Source of the DNA: Verrucomicrobiota bacterium | GTDB taxonomy: Bacteria; Verrucomicrobiota; Verrucomicrobiia; Opitutales; Opitutaceae | Reading direction: 5' to 3' | Length of the DNA: 64,000 nucleotides | NCBI GenBank assembly: GCA_026398135.1 | Contig: JAPLTN010000056.1 | Coordinates: forward strand, 1-64,000 | In this document: piece after piece, positions 55,441-64,000 of the stretch | Position numbering within the stretch: position 1 is the stretch's first letter | Layout of the letters: every line of letters starts with the position of its first letter | Position numbers and translations under genes: made by a program | The notes under the pieces: generated by a model | Told to the model about the DNA's origin: nothing | Databases searched by the model: none | What the model saw: only the letters and a program-made list of their open reading frames with translations

Positions 55441-56544
55441 ATGAAAGTCCCTTTTCTTGATCTTTCGCTTCAGCACCGCGCCCTTCGCGAACAGGCTCTG
55501 GCCGCTTTGACGGCGACCTACGACGCCACTCGCTTCTGCCTGGGCAAGGACGTGGAGGATTTTGAAAACGCGTTTTCCAAGACCTTGCATTATCCCGCGA
55601 CGCTGGCGGTGAACAGCGGGACATCCCCTTTGCACCTGGCCGCAACGCTGGCGGGCTGGGGGCCGGGCGACGAAGTCATCGCGCCGCCCTTCACCTTTAT
55701 CTCCACCGTGTGGGGCATCAGCTACGTCGGGGCCACCCCGGTGTTTGTCGATGTGGAGCAGGATACCTTTAACTTGGATCCGGCCAAGATCGAGGCGGCA
55801 ATCACGCCACGGACCAAGGGAATCATTGCTGTTCATCTTTTCGGCCAGCCGGCGCGGATGCAGGAAATTCTGGCCATAGCGCGCAAGCACGGCCTGTTTG
55901 TGGTCGAGGATTGTGCCCAGGCTGCGGGCGCGCACTACCAAGGGACGCCGGTCGGGCTCTTGGGCGATGCAGGCACCTTCAGCTTTTACCCGACGAAAAA
56001 TCTCGGAGGCTGCGGCGAGGGCGGCGCGTTTGTCTCGCGGCGCGACGAGCTGTTTAACAAAGCGAAACTGTTGCGCGTGCATGGTTCCGGCCGCCGTTAT
56101 TACCATGACCACGTGGGGTTCAATTTCCGCATGGATGGATTTCAAGGCGCGCTATTGAGCGTTAAACTGCCGCACTTAGCGGGGTGGACGGCGCGGCGGC
56201 GGGCCATTGCGGCTCGTTATCTCGAAGGCATTAAGCTGGCGGACACGATTCTGCCGGTCGCGGGACGTCGCGAGGGCGAAAGCGTGTGGCATCAGTTTAC
56301 CCTGAGGCATCCGCGACGCGAAGCCCTGCGCGCCCATTTGGCGGCCTGCGAAGTGGGCACGGATCTCATCTATCCGGTGCCTTTGCATCGCCAGGCGTGT
56401 TACGCCCATCTTGGCTATGCGGAGGGTTCTTTGCCGGTCGCGGAACGAGCCTGTGCCACGGTGCTCAGTTTGCCGATTTTCCCGGAGCTCACGGACGCGC
56501 AGGTTGAGCATGTTATCTCGGCGGTAAACGGGTTCACTGGATAA
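55441..56544 (+). CDS. DegT/DnrJ/EryC1 family PLP-dependent aminotransferase
   Basis: The 367-residue sugar aminotransferase has the PLP lysine K186 in 'SFYPTKNLGGCGEGG', plus 'DEVIAPPFTFISTVWGISYVGATPVFVDVEQDTFNLDP', 'VVEDCAQAAGAHYQG' and 'FNFRMDGFQGALLSVKL', all family motifs. Such enzymes add an amino group to a keto-sugar nucleotide. A GnnA-like oxidoreductase at 49982 could provide UDP-3-keto-GlcNAc, making this a GnnB candidate for amide-linked lipid A, but other sugar pathways (for example dTDP or UDP amino sugars) are equally possible on sequence alone. Confidence 0.88.
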   Translation: MKVPFLDLSLQHRALREQALAALTATYDATRFCLGKDVEDFENAFSKTLHYPATLAVNSGTSPLHLAATLAGWGPGDEVIAPPFTFISTVWGISYVGATPVFVDVEQDTFNLDPAKIEAAITPRTKGIIAVHLFGQPARMQEILAIARKHGLFVVEDCAQAAGAHYQGTPVGLLGDAGTFSFYPTKNLGGCGEGGAFVSRRDELFNKAKLLRVHGSGRRYYHDHVGFNFRMDGFQGALLSVKLPHLAGWTARRRAIAARYLEGIKLADTILPVAGRREGESVWHQFTLRHPRREALRAHLAACEVGTDLIYPVPLHRQACYAHLGYAEGSLPVAERACATVLSLPIFPELTDAQVEHVISAVNGFTG

Positions 56545-56721
56545 GCAGTCTGATGAGCACAAAGGCGATACAATAGGTCTTTTAGCGGGCAAGCAGTAGG
56601 GTGCTGCTGCCTTCGTGCTATTCGTTGCGCGGCGGCCAACGAATGAGGAGCTTTAGCCATTTGCTGAACAGGCTTGGTCATTGAGGCGTTTTTAGGGGGT
56701 GGGCAGCTTGGTGGCTGCGGC

Positions 56722-57093
56722 ATGAACGACCACCCCTACGCATTTCTGGCTCTGTTTGCCGGCGTAGCCTTGGCCTTTCCGCTCATCCTTCTCGGGGTGG
56801 CGCAACTGTGGGTCCGGTGTTTTCAGGCGGCCAAACCGGGACCGATGAAAAACACCACCTACGAGTGCGGTCTCGCCTCGTCCGGCGATTCCTGGATTCA
56901 GTTCAAAGCGCACTATTACCTCTACGCGATTTTGTTCCTGATCTTCGACGTCGAGGTGTTGTTCCTCCTGCCTTTCGCGGTTAATTTCACCCACTTACCG
57001 GCCGGCGCTTTGGTCGCCATGTTGGTGTTTATGCTCTTGCTGGCCGAGGGCTTGGTCTGGGCCTGGCATCGCGGCCATCTCGATTGGAAATGA
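56722..57093 (+). CDS. nuoA: NADH-quinone oxidoreductase subunit A
   Basis: NuoA is a small membrane-arm subunit of complex I. The 123-residue protein has three helices and the conserved loop '[44 protein letters not shown]', including the conserved Cys and acidic residues. It begins the nuo operon after a 177-bp spacer with no clear promoter boxes I can place, and its stop overlaps nuoB (ATGA). Length is typical. Confidence 0.94.
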   Translation: MNDHPYAFLALFAGVALAFPLILLGVAQLWVRCFQAAKPGPMKNTTYECGLASSGDSWIQFKAHYYLYAILFLIFDVEVLFLLPFAVNFTHLPAGALVAMLVFMLLLAEGLVWAWHRGHLDWK

Positions 57094-57767
57094 GCACGCC
57101 TGCCCCCACTGCCGCGCCCCAACCGTTTCCGGCCGCCGGCAATATCTCCGATGCCGACCGGGAGAACCTGCGCCGCAACGGGGTACTGCTCACCAGTCTC
57201 GAAGAGCTCTATAACTGGGGACGCAGCAACTCCATCTGGCCCCTGCAATTCGGCCTCGCGTGCTGCGCGATTGAAATGATCGCCGCCGCCACCGCCCGTT
57301 TCGACATCGCGCGTTTTGGGGCGGAGATTTTCCGGCCCTCACCCAGGCAAGCCGATCTGATGATTGTCTCCGGCACGGTGACCAAAAAGATGATTCCCCA
57401 GGTCGTACGGCTTTGGAACCAGATGCCGGAGCCCAAATACTGCATCGCCATGGGTGCCTGTGCGATTTCCGGCGGTCCTTTTAAGCAGGGTTACAACGTG
57501 CTTAAGGGCGTGGATCGCTTCATTCCGGTGGATATCTACATACCCGGCTGCCCGCCCCGTCCCGAGGCTTTGCTCAATGGCCTGATGCAGTTGCAGAAGA
57601 AGATTCGCGGAGAGCATTTAACCGGTCCCGACGCGGCCAAACACACCCGGGCCGATGCGCCCAGCGAGTATGCCGTGCCGACTTGCGGAGCCCATGATAT
57701 AGAACCCACGCACAATCCGGCGGTTTGGACCCCGCCCGTCCCGTTGGGGCGTTTGGGCAAAGGCTGA
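57090..57767 (+). CDS. nuoB: NADH-quinone oxidoreductase subunit B
   Basis: NuoB carries the N2 4Fe-4S cluster that passes electrons to quinone. The 225-residue protein has the ligands C58-C59 ('[10 protein letters not shown]'), C124 ('MGACAISGG') and C154 ('[11 protein letters not shown]'), with '[15 protein letters not shown]'. A C-terminal extension after residue 170 ([23 protein letters not shown]) is longer than in short NuoB proteins. The start at 57090 overlaps nuoA (ATGA); an upstream TTG at 57084 is possible but unlikely. nuoC follows after 3 bp. Confidence 0.95.
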   Translation: MSTPAPTAAPQPFPAAGNISDADRENLRRNGVLLTSLEELYNWGRSNSIWPLQFGLACCAIEMIAAATARFDIARFGAEIFRPSPRQADLMIVSGTVTKKMIPQVVRLWNQMPEPKYCIAMGACAISGGPFKQGYNVLKGVDRFIPVDIYIPGCPPRPEALLNGLMQLQKKIRGEHLTGPDAAKHTRADAPSEYAVPTCGAHDIEPTHNPAVWTPPVPLGRLGKG

Positions 57768-57770
57768 ACC

Positions 57771-58445
57771 ATGGAATCCCTCGAACAGATCCGTGACCGC
57801 CTGCTCGCCCGTTTCCCGGGCGCAACGATTACGCTCGTGCCCAATCCCGGTCCCGCCGCCGAGCATACGATTAGCCTGGATAACGCCCATGCGTTCGAGA
57901 TCGCCCGGTTTCTTCGCGATGATCCGGCGCTTCAGCTCGACTATTGCTCCAACGTCACGGGCATCGACTGGCCGGAAAAGGAAATCGTGGAAACCAAGAA
58001 GGTCAGCGTGGCCGATCCCGCTGGCGGCCCGGCCAAAGTGGTCGAGGAAAAAACCAAGCGCATCGAGCCGGGCCGGCTGGAAGCGGTGTATCATCTCTAC
58101 TCGATGGCGCTGCGCCATGGTCCGGTGATCATCCGGCTGCGCACCGGGAATCGCAGCGATCAGGTGACCGTCCCTTCCCTGACGCCGGTCTGGCGTTCGT
58201 GCGATTTTCAGGAGCGGGAGATTTTCGATCTCTTCGGCATCGTTTTTGAAGGCCACCCCAATCTTCGCCGCCTGCTGATGTGGGGCGATTTTAAGGACCA
58301 CCCGATGCGCAAGGATTACGTCGAGCCCGACGATTACGAGTGGGAGCCGACGCCCCATGCCGAGGTGCTGGAACGGGCGCAAGCCCACTACCCAAGCGTT
58401 ACGCCCGGCGTGTCGGCCCCAGCCCAAGTGGAGGCCAAGCCATGA
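57771..58445 (+). CDS. nuoC: NADH-quinone oxidoreductase subunit C
   Basis: NuoC is a peripheral-arm subunit contacting NuoD. The 224-residue protein has '[16 protein letters not shown]', '[19 protein letters not shown]', '[54 protein letters not shown]', the usual 30-kDa subunit signature. A Val/Glu-rich insertion at about 70-100 ([29 protein letters not shown]) is longer than in many homologues. Its stop overlaps nuoD (ATGA), so C and D are separate genes here rather than fused. Confidence 0.94.
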   Translation: MESLEQIRDRLLARFPGATITLVPNPGPAAEHTISLDNAHAFEIARFLRDDPALQLDYCSNVTGIDWPEKEIVETKKVSVADPAGGPAKVVEEKTKRIEPGRLEAVYHLYSMALRHGPVIIRLRTGNRSDQVTVPSLTPVWRSCDFQEREIFDLFGIVFEGHPNLRRLLMWGDFKDHPMRKDYVEPDDYEWEPTPHAEVLERAQAHYPSVTPGVSAPAQVEAKP

Positions 58446-59626
58446 GCCCCGCAGCCCCCACGCAGGCTCCCGCACCCTTCGGTGCGCCGTCCGGCCCGAC
58501 GGTGCGCACTGTGACCGATGCGTTTCACGGCGACCTGCTGGAGGTGTCGATGGGGCCGCAACACCCGTCCACCCATGGCGTTTTCCGCATGGATGTGACC
58601 CTCGACGGCGAGGTCATTGTTAAACTCAAACCGGTCTTCGGCTACCTGCACCGCAACCACGAGAAGATCGCCGAGAATACGAGTTATCTGGCGTCGATGC
58701 CCTACACCGACCGGCTCGATTACCTCTGTTCGATGTCCACCAACTGGGCCTATGCCCTCGCGGTGGAAAAACTCGCGGGGCAAGCCGTCCCGGATCGGGC
58801 GCAGTATCTGCGCATCATTCTCGCGGAGCTCACCCGGATCGTAAATCACGCCTGTCTGGTCGGGTTTCTTTTCAACGACCTCGGCACCTCGTTTACGCCG
58901 CTGCTGTACGCCTTCCGCGAGCGCGAGAAAATCATCGACCTGTTCGAGGCCCTGAGCGGCTCGCGCATGATGTGTAATTATCAGCGCTTTGGTGGTTGCC
59001 GTATCGACCCCTCGCCCGAGTGGCTCGCCGCCGCCAGTCGTTTGGTGGATAACTTTCCCCGCTTCCTGGACGAGTACGAGCGCATGTTGACGGGGAATGA
59101 AATCCTGCTGGCCCGCACCCAGGGAGTCGGCCGGCTGAAGGCGGCCAATGCCATCAACGCCGGCATAACCGGCCCCGTGCTTCGCGCCGCCGGGGTTAAT
59201 TATGACCTGCGCAAGGTGGATGCCTACGGGTTCTACTCGCGTTTCGATTTCCGCGTGCCGCTCGGTGAGCATGGCGACACCTACGACCGCTACATGATGC
59301 GCATTTTGGAAATGCGGGAGTCGGTCAAAATCCTGCAACAGGCGTTCCGCGACTTGCCTACCGGTCCCATCATGGACCCGAAGGCCAAGATCCGCGGTTT
59401 CCGCCCCAAGGCCGGCGAAGCCTACGGCCGGCTCGAAAGCCCCAAGGGCGAACTGGGTTTTTACCTGCTCAGCGACGGCACCCCGAACCCCTACCGCTAC
59501 CGCGTGCGCCCCCCTTCCTTGATCAACCTGACGCTCCTCGAAGAGATGTGCCTGGGCCACACCGTGGCCGATGCCGTGGTCATCCTCGGCTCCATCGACA
59601 TCGTGCTTGGGGAGGTCGATCGCTAA
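58442..59626 (+). CDS. nuoD: NADH-quinone oxidoreductase subunit D
   Basis: NuoD forms the quinone pocket with NuoB. The 394-residue protein has '[48 protein letters not shown]', '[25 protein letters not shown]', '[16 protein letters not shown]', '[36 protein letters not shown]', '[29 protein letters not shown]' and C-terminal '[24 protein letters not shown]'. It starts in an ATGA overlap with nuoC. The next gene is nuoI, with 5 bp between, not nuoE. Confidence 0.95.
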   Translation: MSPAAPTQAPAPFGAPSGPTVRTVTDAFHGDLLEVSMGPQHPSTHGVFRMDVTLDGEVIVKLKPVFGYLHRNHEKIAENTSYLASMPYTDRLDYLCSMSTNWAYALAVEKLAGQAVPDRAQYLRIILAELTRIVNHACLVGFLFNDLGTSFTPLLYAFREREKIIDLFEALSGSRMMCNYQRFGGCRIDPSPEWLAAASRLVDNFPRFLDEYERMLTGNEILLARTQGVGRLKAANAINAGITGPVLRAAGVNYDLRKVDAYGFYSRFDFRVPLGEHGDTYDRYMMRILEMRESVKILQQAFRDLPTGPIMDPKAKIRGFRPKAGEAYGRLESPKGELGFYLLSDGTPNPYRYRVRPPSLINLTLLEEMCLGHTVADAVVILGSIDIVLGEVDR

Positions 59627-59631
59627 CTGCC

Positions 59632-60255
59632 ATGCTAGGCTCCGGCATACTCAAAGGTCTGGCTGTCACCGCGAAGAATTTCGCGGGCAGCTTTTACGAT
59701 CCCGAACGCATGGCCACCGTGCAATATCCGGAGGAGCGCGCGCCCCTGGGCGAGCACTACCGGAGCTTCCCCTTGCTGGTGTGCGAGAACGCCGCCGACC
59801 CCTTGGGGACCTTGCGCTGCGTGGCCTGCACCATTTGCGAAAAAGAATGTCCGCCTCAGTGCATCTACATCGAGAAGAGCAAAGACAAGAAGCCCGACGC
59901 CACCGGCAAACCGCAGCTCTACCCCGTCATCTTCACGATCGACACCGCCGTGTGCATGGGCTGCGGCATCTGCGCCGAACTTTGCCCCTTTGATTCCATA
60001 AAAATGGACAAGGTTTTTGAGGTTACGGCCACGAACCGTTTCACCGGTTTGCTGCTGGAGCGCGACCAACTGGCGAAGTCCAACGCTTACTACCACTCGA
60101 TCCGCCCGGCCGAGGCTGCCGAAGTGGACGCCCGCCTGGCAGCCGAACGTCTCGCCGCCGAAGAAAAAGCCAAGGCCGCCGCGCTGGCCAAAGCCGCGGC
60201 CGCCGCTGCCAAGGCCGCCGCCGCGCCTCCGACCACGCCCCCTTCCGCCGCATGA
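59632..60255 (+). CDS. nuoI: NADH-quinone oxidoreductase subunit I
   Basis: NuoI carries two 4Fe-4S clusters (N6a/N6b). The 207-residue protein has the two C-x2-C-x2-C-x3-C sets: C63/C66/C69/C73 and C108/C111/C114/C118. The C-terminal 35 residues are an Ala/Lys/Glu helix (ERLAAEEKAKAAALAKAAA..) with a Pro end, not found in short NuoI proteins. It follows nuoD directly and overlaps nuoH (ATGA), in the order seen when nuoEFG is missing from the operon. Confidence 0.93.
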   Translation: MLGSGILKGLAVTAKNFAGSFYDPERMATVQYPEERAPLGEHYRSFPLLVCENAADPLGTLRCVACTICEKECPPQCIYIEKSKDKKPDATGKPQLYPVIFTIDTAVCMGCGICAELCPFDSIKMDKVFEVTATNRFTGLLLERDQLAKSNAYYHSIRPAEAAEVDARLAAERLAAEEKAKAAALAKAAAAAAKAAAAPPTTPPSAA

Positions 60256-61514
60256 GTGCTTACGCCATGGCCGTTGCCGGCTCCGAACCCTTTTTAGAGC
60301 GCGCGCCGCTGCTGCTGCGTGATGCCTTCGTGCAACTCTTACCGGCACCTACCCAGTGGCTGGTGCATCACCTGATCACCATCGTCGCGATTCTGGCGGT
60401 GTTCGGGCTCTTCTTTGCGTTTACCACGATTGCGGAACGAAAGCTTCTGGGACGTCTGCAAAATCGTCGTGGGCCCAATCGAACCGGAGTCCCGCAGTTT
60501 TCCATCCTGCCCTGGCGTTTCAAACACACCTTGTTCGGACTTTCCCAGCCCTTTGCCGACGCGGTCAAAGCCCTGACCAAAGAGGACATCGTGCCTGCCG
60601 CCGCCGATAAGCTGCTGCACTTCCTCGCTCCGGTATTGGTCGTGGCTTTTTCACTGCTGACCTTCGCGGTGCTGCCTTTCGGTCGGAACCTGATCCCGGT
60701 TGAGCTGGATTCGGCGCTGCTTTATTTCTTCGCCGCCGGTTCCGCGACCGAACTCACCATCTTCATGGCCGGTTGGGCGAGTCGTAACAAATACTCCCTC
60801 CTGGCGGCCATGCGCGCGCTGGCGCAGGTGATCAGCTATGAGCTACCGCTGATGCTTTCGGTCGTTCCGGTTGTGCTGGTCGCCGGTTCATTATCGACCC
60901 GTGAAATCGCGCTCGCCCAAGGCGGTTGGACCTTTGGGATCATTCCGCACTGGAATGTCTTCACGCCCTGGGGCTTTGCCGGATTCCTGCTTTTCCTTGT
61001 TGCGGCGCTGGCTGAAAGCAACCGGTCGCCCTTCGATTTGCCCGAGGCGGAGAGTGAGCTGGTCGCCGGACACCTGACCGAATACTCGGGGTTTAAATAC
61101 GCGCTGTTTTTCATGGCGGAGTATTTCGGCCTCACCGCGCTTAGCGGGTTGGGCATCACGATTTTTCTCGGCGGCTGGCAGGCTCCGGTGCCCTTCCTCG
61201 GCTTTGTGCCCTCATATGCCTGGTTCATGCTGAAGCTGGTCGGCATGATAGGCTTTTTCATCTGGGTGCGCGGCACCTTGCTGCGTCTTCGTATCGACCA
61301 GCTGACCCGGCTGGCCTGGCAGTTTATCGTGCCGCTGGCCTTGATCAACCTGCTCAACGCCGCGTTCTGGTCGCTCACCCGGGATTGGACCGGCGCACTC
61401 CAACTGGTGCGTTGGGTAATCTCCGCCGCCATCGTCGTCGGGCCCTTTGTTTTACTGGGTCGCAAACTGAATGCCGGCCGCGCCCCGCGCACCTACCGCT
61501 ACGCCACGTCATGA
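60252..61514 (+). CDS. nuoH: NADH-quinone oxidoreductase subunit H
   Basis: NuoH lies at the membrane end of the quinone channel. The 420-residue protein has eight or so helices and the conserved loops 'TIAERKLLGRLQNRRGPNRTGVPQF', 'FADAVKALTKEDIVPA', 'AGWASRNKYSLLAAMRALAQVISYELPLMLSVVPVVL' and 'ESNRSPFDLPEAESELVAGHLTEYSGFKYALFFMAEYF'. It overlaps nuoI and nuoJ. Length is a little long owing to an N-terminal extension (MSAYAMAVAGSEPFL...). Confidence 0.95.
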   Translation: MSAYAMAVAGSEPFLERAPLLLRDAFVQLLPAPTQWLVHHLITIVAILAVFGLFFAFTTIAERKLLGRLQNRRGPNRTGVPQFSILPWRFKHTLFGLSQPFADAVKALTKEDIVPAAADKLLHFLAPVLVVAFSLLTFAVLPFGRNLIPVELDSALLYFFAAGSATELTIFMAGWASRNKYSLLAAMRALAQVISYELPLMLSVVPVVLVAGSLSTREIALAQGGWTFGIIPHWNVFTPWGFAGFLLFLVAALAESNRSPFDLPEAESELVAGHLTEYSGFKYALFFMAEYFGLTALSGLGITIFLGGWQAPVPFLGFVPSYAWFMLKLVGMIGFFIWVRGTLLRLRIDQLTRLAWQFIVPLALINLLNAAFWSLTRDWTGALQLVRWVISAAIVVGPFVLLGRKLNAGRAPRTYRYATS

Positions 61515-62029
61515 CCCTCGCGCTGATCCTTCTTTCCGTGCTCATCCTTGGCAGCGCCATCGTGGCCTTGTCGCTGCGCAATCTCATCCACAGCGCGTTA
61601 TTGCTGGTGGCCTGCTGGGCGGGAATCGCGGCGTTTTACCTTTGGGCCGGAGCCGAGTTTGTCGCCTTCGCGCAAGGCCTGGTTTACGTCGGGGCGATTT
61701 CGATGGTCGTGCTCTTCGCCGTGTTACTGACGCGGCAGGGGACCGCATCCGAACCGCTGGGCTTCGCTTCGTGGCAACGGTTCATCCTGGCGCTGGTCGC
61801 GGGCGGCGGAGTGGCGGGAATCCTGGTCGGGGCCGTGCTGGGCACGCCGCTTACGGTCACGACCCCCGGCCCGGTTCCAGTCTTAACGGTGAAGCAAATC
61901 GGGGCGCAGCTTATGGGCCCGCACGTCGTCGCGCTGCTGGTGGTGGGTATTTTGCTTACGGTCTCGCTGCTCGGCGCGGTGGTTTTGGCCGCCGAGGAAA
62001 ACGTCAAAAGTCCGGAGGACGAGGTATGA
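61511..62029 (+). CDS. nuoJ: NADH-quinone oxidoreductase subunit J
   Basis: NuoJ is a five-helix membrane subunit. The 172-residue protein has 'LLSVLILGSAIVALSLRNLIHSALLLVACWAGIAAFYLWAGAEFVAFAQGLVYVGAISMVVLFAVLLT', the conserved region around the Tyr/Gly helix, then 'MGPHVVALLVVGILLTVSLLGAVVLA'. It starts in an ATGA overlap with nuoH and overlaps nuoK by four bases. Size is typical. Confidence 0.92.
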   Translation: MTLALILLSVLILGSAIVALSLRNLIHSALLLVACWAGIAAFYLWAGAEFVAFAQGLVYVGAISMVVLFAVLLTRQGTASEPLGFASWQRFILALVAGGGVAGILVGAVLGTPLTVTTPGPVPVLTVKQIGAQLMGPHVVALLVVGILLTVSLLGAVVLAAEENVKSPEDEV

Positions 62030-62337
62030 GTCCGCTGCAACTGTGTCTGCTGCTTTCGAGCCTGCTCTTCTGCGTGGGACTGGTCGCGGCCATGGCGCGT
62101 AGCAACGCCATCCTGGTATTGCTGGGCGTCGAGCTGATGCTCAACGCGGCCAATATCAACTTCATCGCGTTCTGGCGCTATGGTCCGAATCCCGAAGCCG
62201 GCACCGGGGTGTTGTTTGTATTGTTCTCCATCGCCGTCGCCGCCGCCGAGGCCGCTGTCGGACTCGCCCTGGTGATCGCGGTTTACCGGCACCAGAAAAC
62301 CATCCGCCTCGCTTCGATCAACCGTCTTAAAGGCTGA
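62026..62337 (+). CDS. nuoK: NADH-quinone oxidoreductase subunit K
   Basis: NuoK is a three-helix antiporter-like subunit. The 103-residue protein has 'LLLSSLLFCVGLVAAMARSNAILVLLGVELMLNAANINFIAFWRY' with the conserved membrane Glu (GVELM), and 'FVLFSIAVAAAEAAVGLALVIAVYRHQ', with the second buried Glu. It overlaps nuoJ (ATGA); nuoL begins 3 bp later. Confidence 0.95.
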   Translation: MSPLQLCLLLSSLLFCVGLVAAMARSNAILVLLGVELMLNAANINFIAFWRYGPNPEAGTGVLFVLFSIAVAAAEAAVGLALVIAVYRHQKTIRLASINRLKG

Positions 62338-62340
62338 GGT

Positions 62341-64000
62341 ATGCACCTTCCCGTCTCCCTTGTTTGGCTCATACCTGCGTTGCCCTTGCTGGCGGCCGGC
62401 ATTGCCGCGCTCGCGCCACGCAGCTGCCGGACCCTTGCGGCCGGGGCCGCCATCGCCGCCATGATCGCGGCGTTCGTGATCTCGTGCCTCGCACTGCACA
62501 CCGCTCTCGCCGATCCGGGGGCAAAGTTGGTCGCGAATTTCGAGTGGTTCGATGTCGGCGCAGGCGCGATGCGTCTGGGTTGGCTGCTCGATCCGCTGAC
62601 CGCGTTCATGTGCGTGATGGTGACCTTCGTGGCTTCGCTGATTTTTATCTTCAGCACCGGCTACATGAAGGCGGACGCGAATTTTAAACAGTTCTTCTGT
62701 TTTCTCAGCCTGTTCGCCGCCGCCATGCTCGGCATCCTGGTCGCGAACAGTCTGCTGCTGCTCTTCATTTGCTGGGAACTGGTGGGGCTCGCTTCGTATT
62801 TGTTGATCGGATTCTGGTTTCACAAACCCAGCGCCGCCGCCGCCGCGAAAAAAGCCTTCATCACCACACGCATCGGCGACCTCGGTTTGCTCCTGGGCTT
62901 GCTCTGGTTGGCGGACTCGACCGGTTCCTTGCTTTTCTACGACGGCGGCAACGGCGTGCTCGAAGTGGCGGCGCTCGGTTCGCTGGCCAGTCAGGTGACG
63001 GTCGGCGGCCTGGCCGTTTCCACGGCCATAGGGTTGCTTATTTTCTGCGGGGCCGTTGGCAAATCCGGCCAGTTTCCGCTGCACGTCTGGCTGCCCGACG
63101 CGATGGAAGGCCCGACCCCGGTCAGCGCGCTCATTCACGCCGCGACGATGGTGGCGGCCGGGGTGTTTTTGATCGCCCGGGTATATCCCCTGATGTCCGC
63201 CGATCTGGCGCTCCCGCTGGTGCCGCTCCATGCCTTGACGGTGGTGGCCTTTATCGGAGCCATCACCGCGCTGCTGGGCGCGACCATCGCGGTCGCCCAA
63301 AATGACATTAAGCGCGTGCTGGCTTTTTCCACCGTTTCCCAGCTCGGCTACATGATGCTGGCGCTTGGGGTGGGTTCCTGGGTGGCGGCGATCTTCCATT
63401 TGCTGACTCATGCCTTTTTCAAGGCGCTGCTCTTTTTGGGCGCGGGCTCGGTGATCCACGCCGCCCACCACGAACAAGATATTCGCCGCCTCGGCGGTCT
63501 GCGCGGACGGATGCGCATCACCTTTGCCACTTTCGCGATTGGCATGATGGCGCTCTCCGGCGTGCCGTTTTTGTTCTCCGGTTTCTGGAGCAAAGAGGCT
63601 ATTTTGCACGCCGCGCATGGCTGGCAGGTTTCCCATCTGCCGTTTGGGGCGGCGCTCGTCGCGGTGGTGCTGACGGCCTTCTACATGACACGGCTGGTCG
63701 CCGAGACTTTTTTCGGAACGGCGCGCACCGAGGAGACCGAGCACGCGCATGAAAATTCGGCGGTGATGACGGTGCCGCTCATCTTGCTGGCGGTTGGGGC
63801 CGTGGCGCTTGGTTTTCTGGGAACACCGGCCTTTCCCTGGTTGCAGGCCCGGCTGCTGGGCGAGCCGGAAGTTCACGGGCATCCCCTATTTGAAAGCGCC
63901 GGCTTGATGATGCTCTCGATTGTTTTGGTCGCGGTTGGCTTGGGCGCGGGCTGGGCGATTTACGGTCGCAGGCCGCGAGTCGCGTTGGATGCGGTGGACC
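62341..64000 (+). CDS. nuoL: NADH-quinone oxidoreductase subunit L (3' end beyond the window)
   Basis: NuoL is the largest antiporter-like subunit and carries the lateral helix. The frame is open from the ATG at 62341 to the end of the window (553 codons plus one base). It includes 'FICWELVGLASYLLIGFWFHKPSAAAAAKKAFITTRIGDLGLLLGL', 'FPLHVWLPDAMEGPTPVSALIHAATMVAAGVFLIARVYP', 'AQNDIKRVLAFSTVSQLGYMMLALG', 'FHLLTHAFFKALLFLGAGSVIH' and 'FSGFWSKEAILH', all conserved with Lys and His/Glu proton-path residues. The C-terminal lateral helix region is cut off. nuoM and nuoN presumably follow. Confidence 0.95.
   Translation, partial: MHLPVSLVWLIPALPLLAAGIAALAPRSCRTLAAGAAIAAMIAAFVISCLALHTALADPGAKLVANFEWFDVGAGAMRLGWLLDPLTAFMCVMVTFVASLIFIFSTGYMKADANFKQFFCFLSLFAAAMLGILVANSLLLLFICWELVGLASYLLIGFWFHKPSAAAAAKKAFITTRIGDLGLLLGLLWLADSTGSLLFYDGGNGVLEVAALGSLASQVTVGGLAVSTAIGLLIFCGAVGKSGQFPLHVWLPDAMEGPTPVSALIHAATMVAAGVFLIARVYPLMSADLALPLVPLHALTVVAFIGAITALLGATIAVAQNDIKRVLAFSTVSQLGYMMLALGVGSWVAAIFHLLTHAFFKALLFLGAGSVIHAAHHEQDIRRLGGLRGRMRITFATFAIGMMALSGVPFLFSGFWSKEAILHAAHGWQVSHLPFGAALVAVVLTAFYMTRLVAETFFGTARTEETEHAHENSAVMTVPLILLAVGAVALGFLGTPAFPWLQARLLGEPEVHGHPLFESAGLMMLSIVLVAVGLGAGWAIYGRRPRVALDAVD

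Noticed and set aside
1-64000. tRNA, rRNA, CRISPR arrays and transposase genes
   Set aside because: I looked for cloverleaf-like palindromes, evenly spaced direct repeats and transposase motifs and saw none I could support; a covariance-model search would be decisive.

Overview
The window is GC-rich bacterial chromosome, almost fully coding. I infer a Gram-negative member of the Verrucomicrobiota, probably Opitutaceae-like. The reasons are lipid A genes (lpxB, an LpxH-type hydrolase), periplasmic TolB, a secreted S8-like protein ending in a DxDxDGLSNLLEYAF-type tail, and many short palindromic intergenic repeats. No rRNA, tRNA, CRISPR array, transposase, integrase or prophage gene was seen, so taxonomy rests on gene content and style only.

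Layout. 0-4.2 kb: the tail of an unknown gene, a LolA-like protein, a YhcH-family protein, rlmJ, a LuxR-type response regulator and an Hsp20. 4.7-10.2 kb: kdgK, a DEAD-box helicase, bifunctional NAD(P)H-hydrate repair (nnr) and dprA. 10.3-19.6 kb, all on the minus strand: S8-like protein, HIT protein, a hypothetical, nrdR, pabA, TPR protein, a MacA/MacB-type efflux system and coaD. 20-26.4 kb: phospholipid genes (pgsA, pgpA), an LpxH-type hydrolase, lipid kinase, GT4 glycosyltransferase, miaA and aroB. 26.4-34 kb: a YejABE/OppDF-type peptide importer whose two ATPase genes are separated by an AAA/DUF4143 gene. 34.4-44 kb: murI, a MazG-like gene, an Mrp ATPase, tolB, an exported RidA, an EamA transporter, an orphan iron-type ABC permease and htpG. 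44.3-49.8 kb: trmO, then a probable lipid A or undecaprenyl-phosphate sugar-modification operon (GT2, LABN, PAP2, GT83) with a divergent second PAP2 gene. 50-56.5 kb: a GnnA-like oxidoreductase overlapping lpxB, prlC, a YugP-type protease and a DegT aminotransferase. 56.7-64 kb: nuoABCD-I-HJK-L, with nuoL running off the end.

The envelope is the common theme: phospholipid synthesis, lipid A assembly and modification, peptidoglycan precursor (murI), TolB and several exporters or importers. Coupled genes mostly overlap by ATGA or GTGA, which suggests translational coupling in tight operons.

The most unusual content is the repeats. A 23-bp palindrome sits in an exactly repeated 28-bp unit present three times. 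Two copies lie in opposite orientation upstream of murI, and one is embedded in frame inside nnr. The same gene carries a second repeat-derived insert, of an AGCT-periodic type also found between nrdR and pabA. A separate hairpin element of about 120 bp occurs at 35.8 and 54.4 kb. The + strand is strongly G-rich from about 5 to 44 kb whichever way the genes point, then turns neutral to C-rich. This is what a replication-terminus crossing or a rearrangement boundary would look like.
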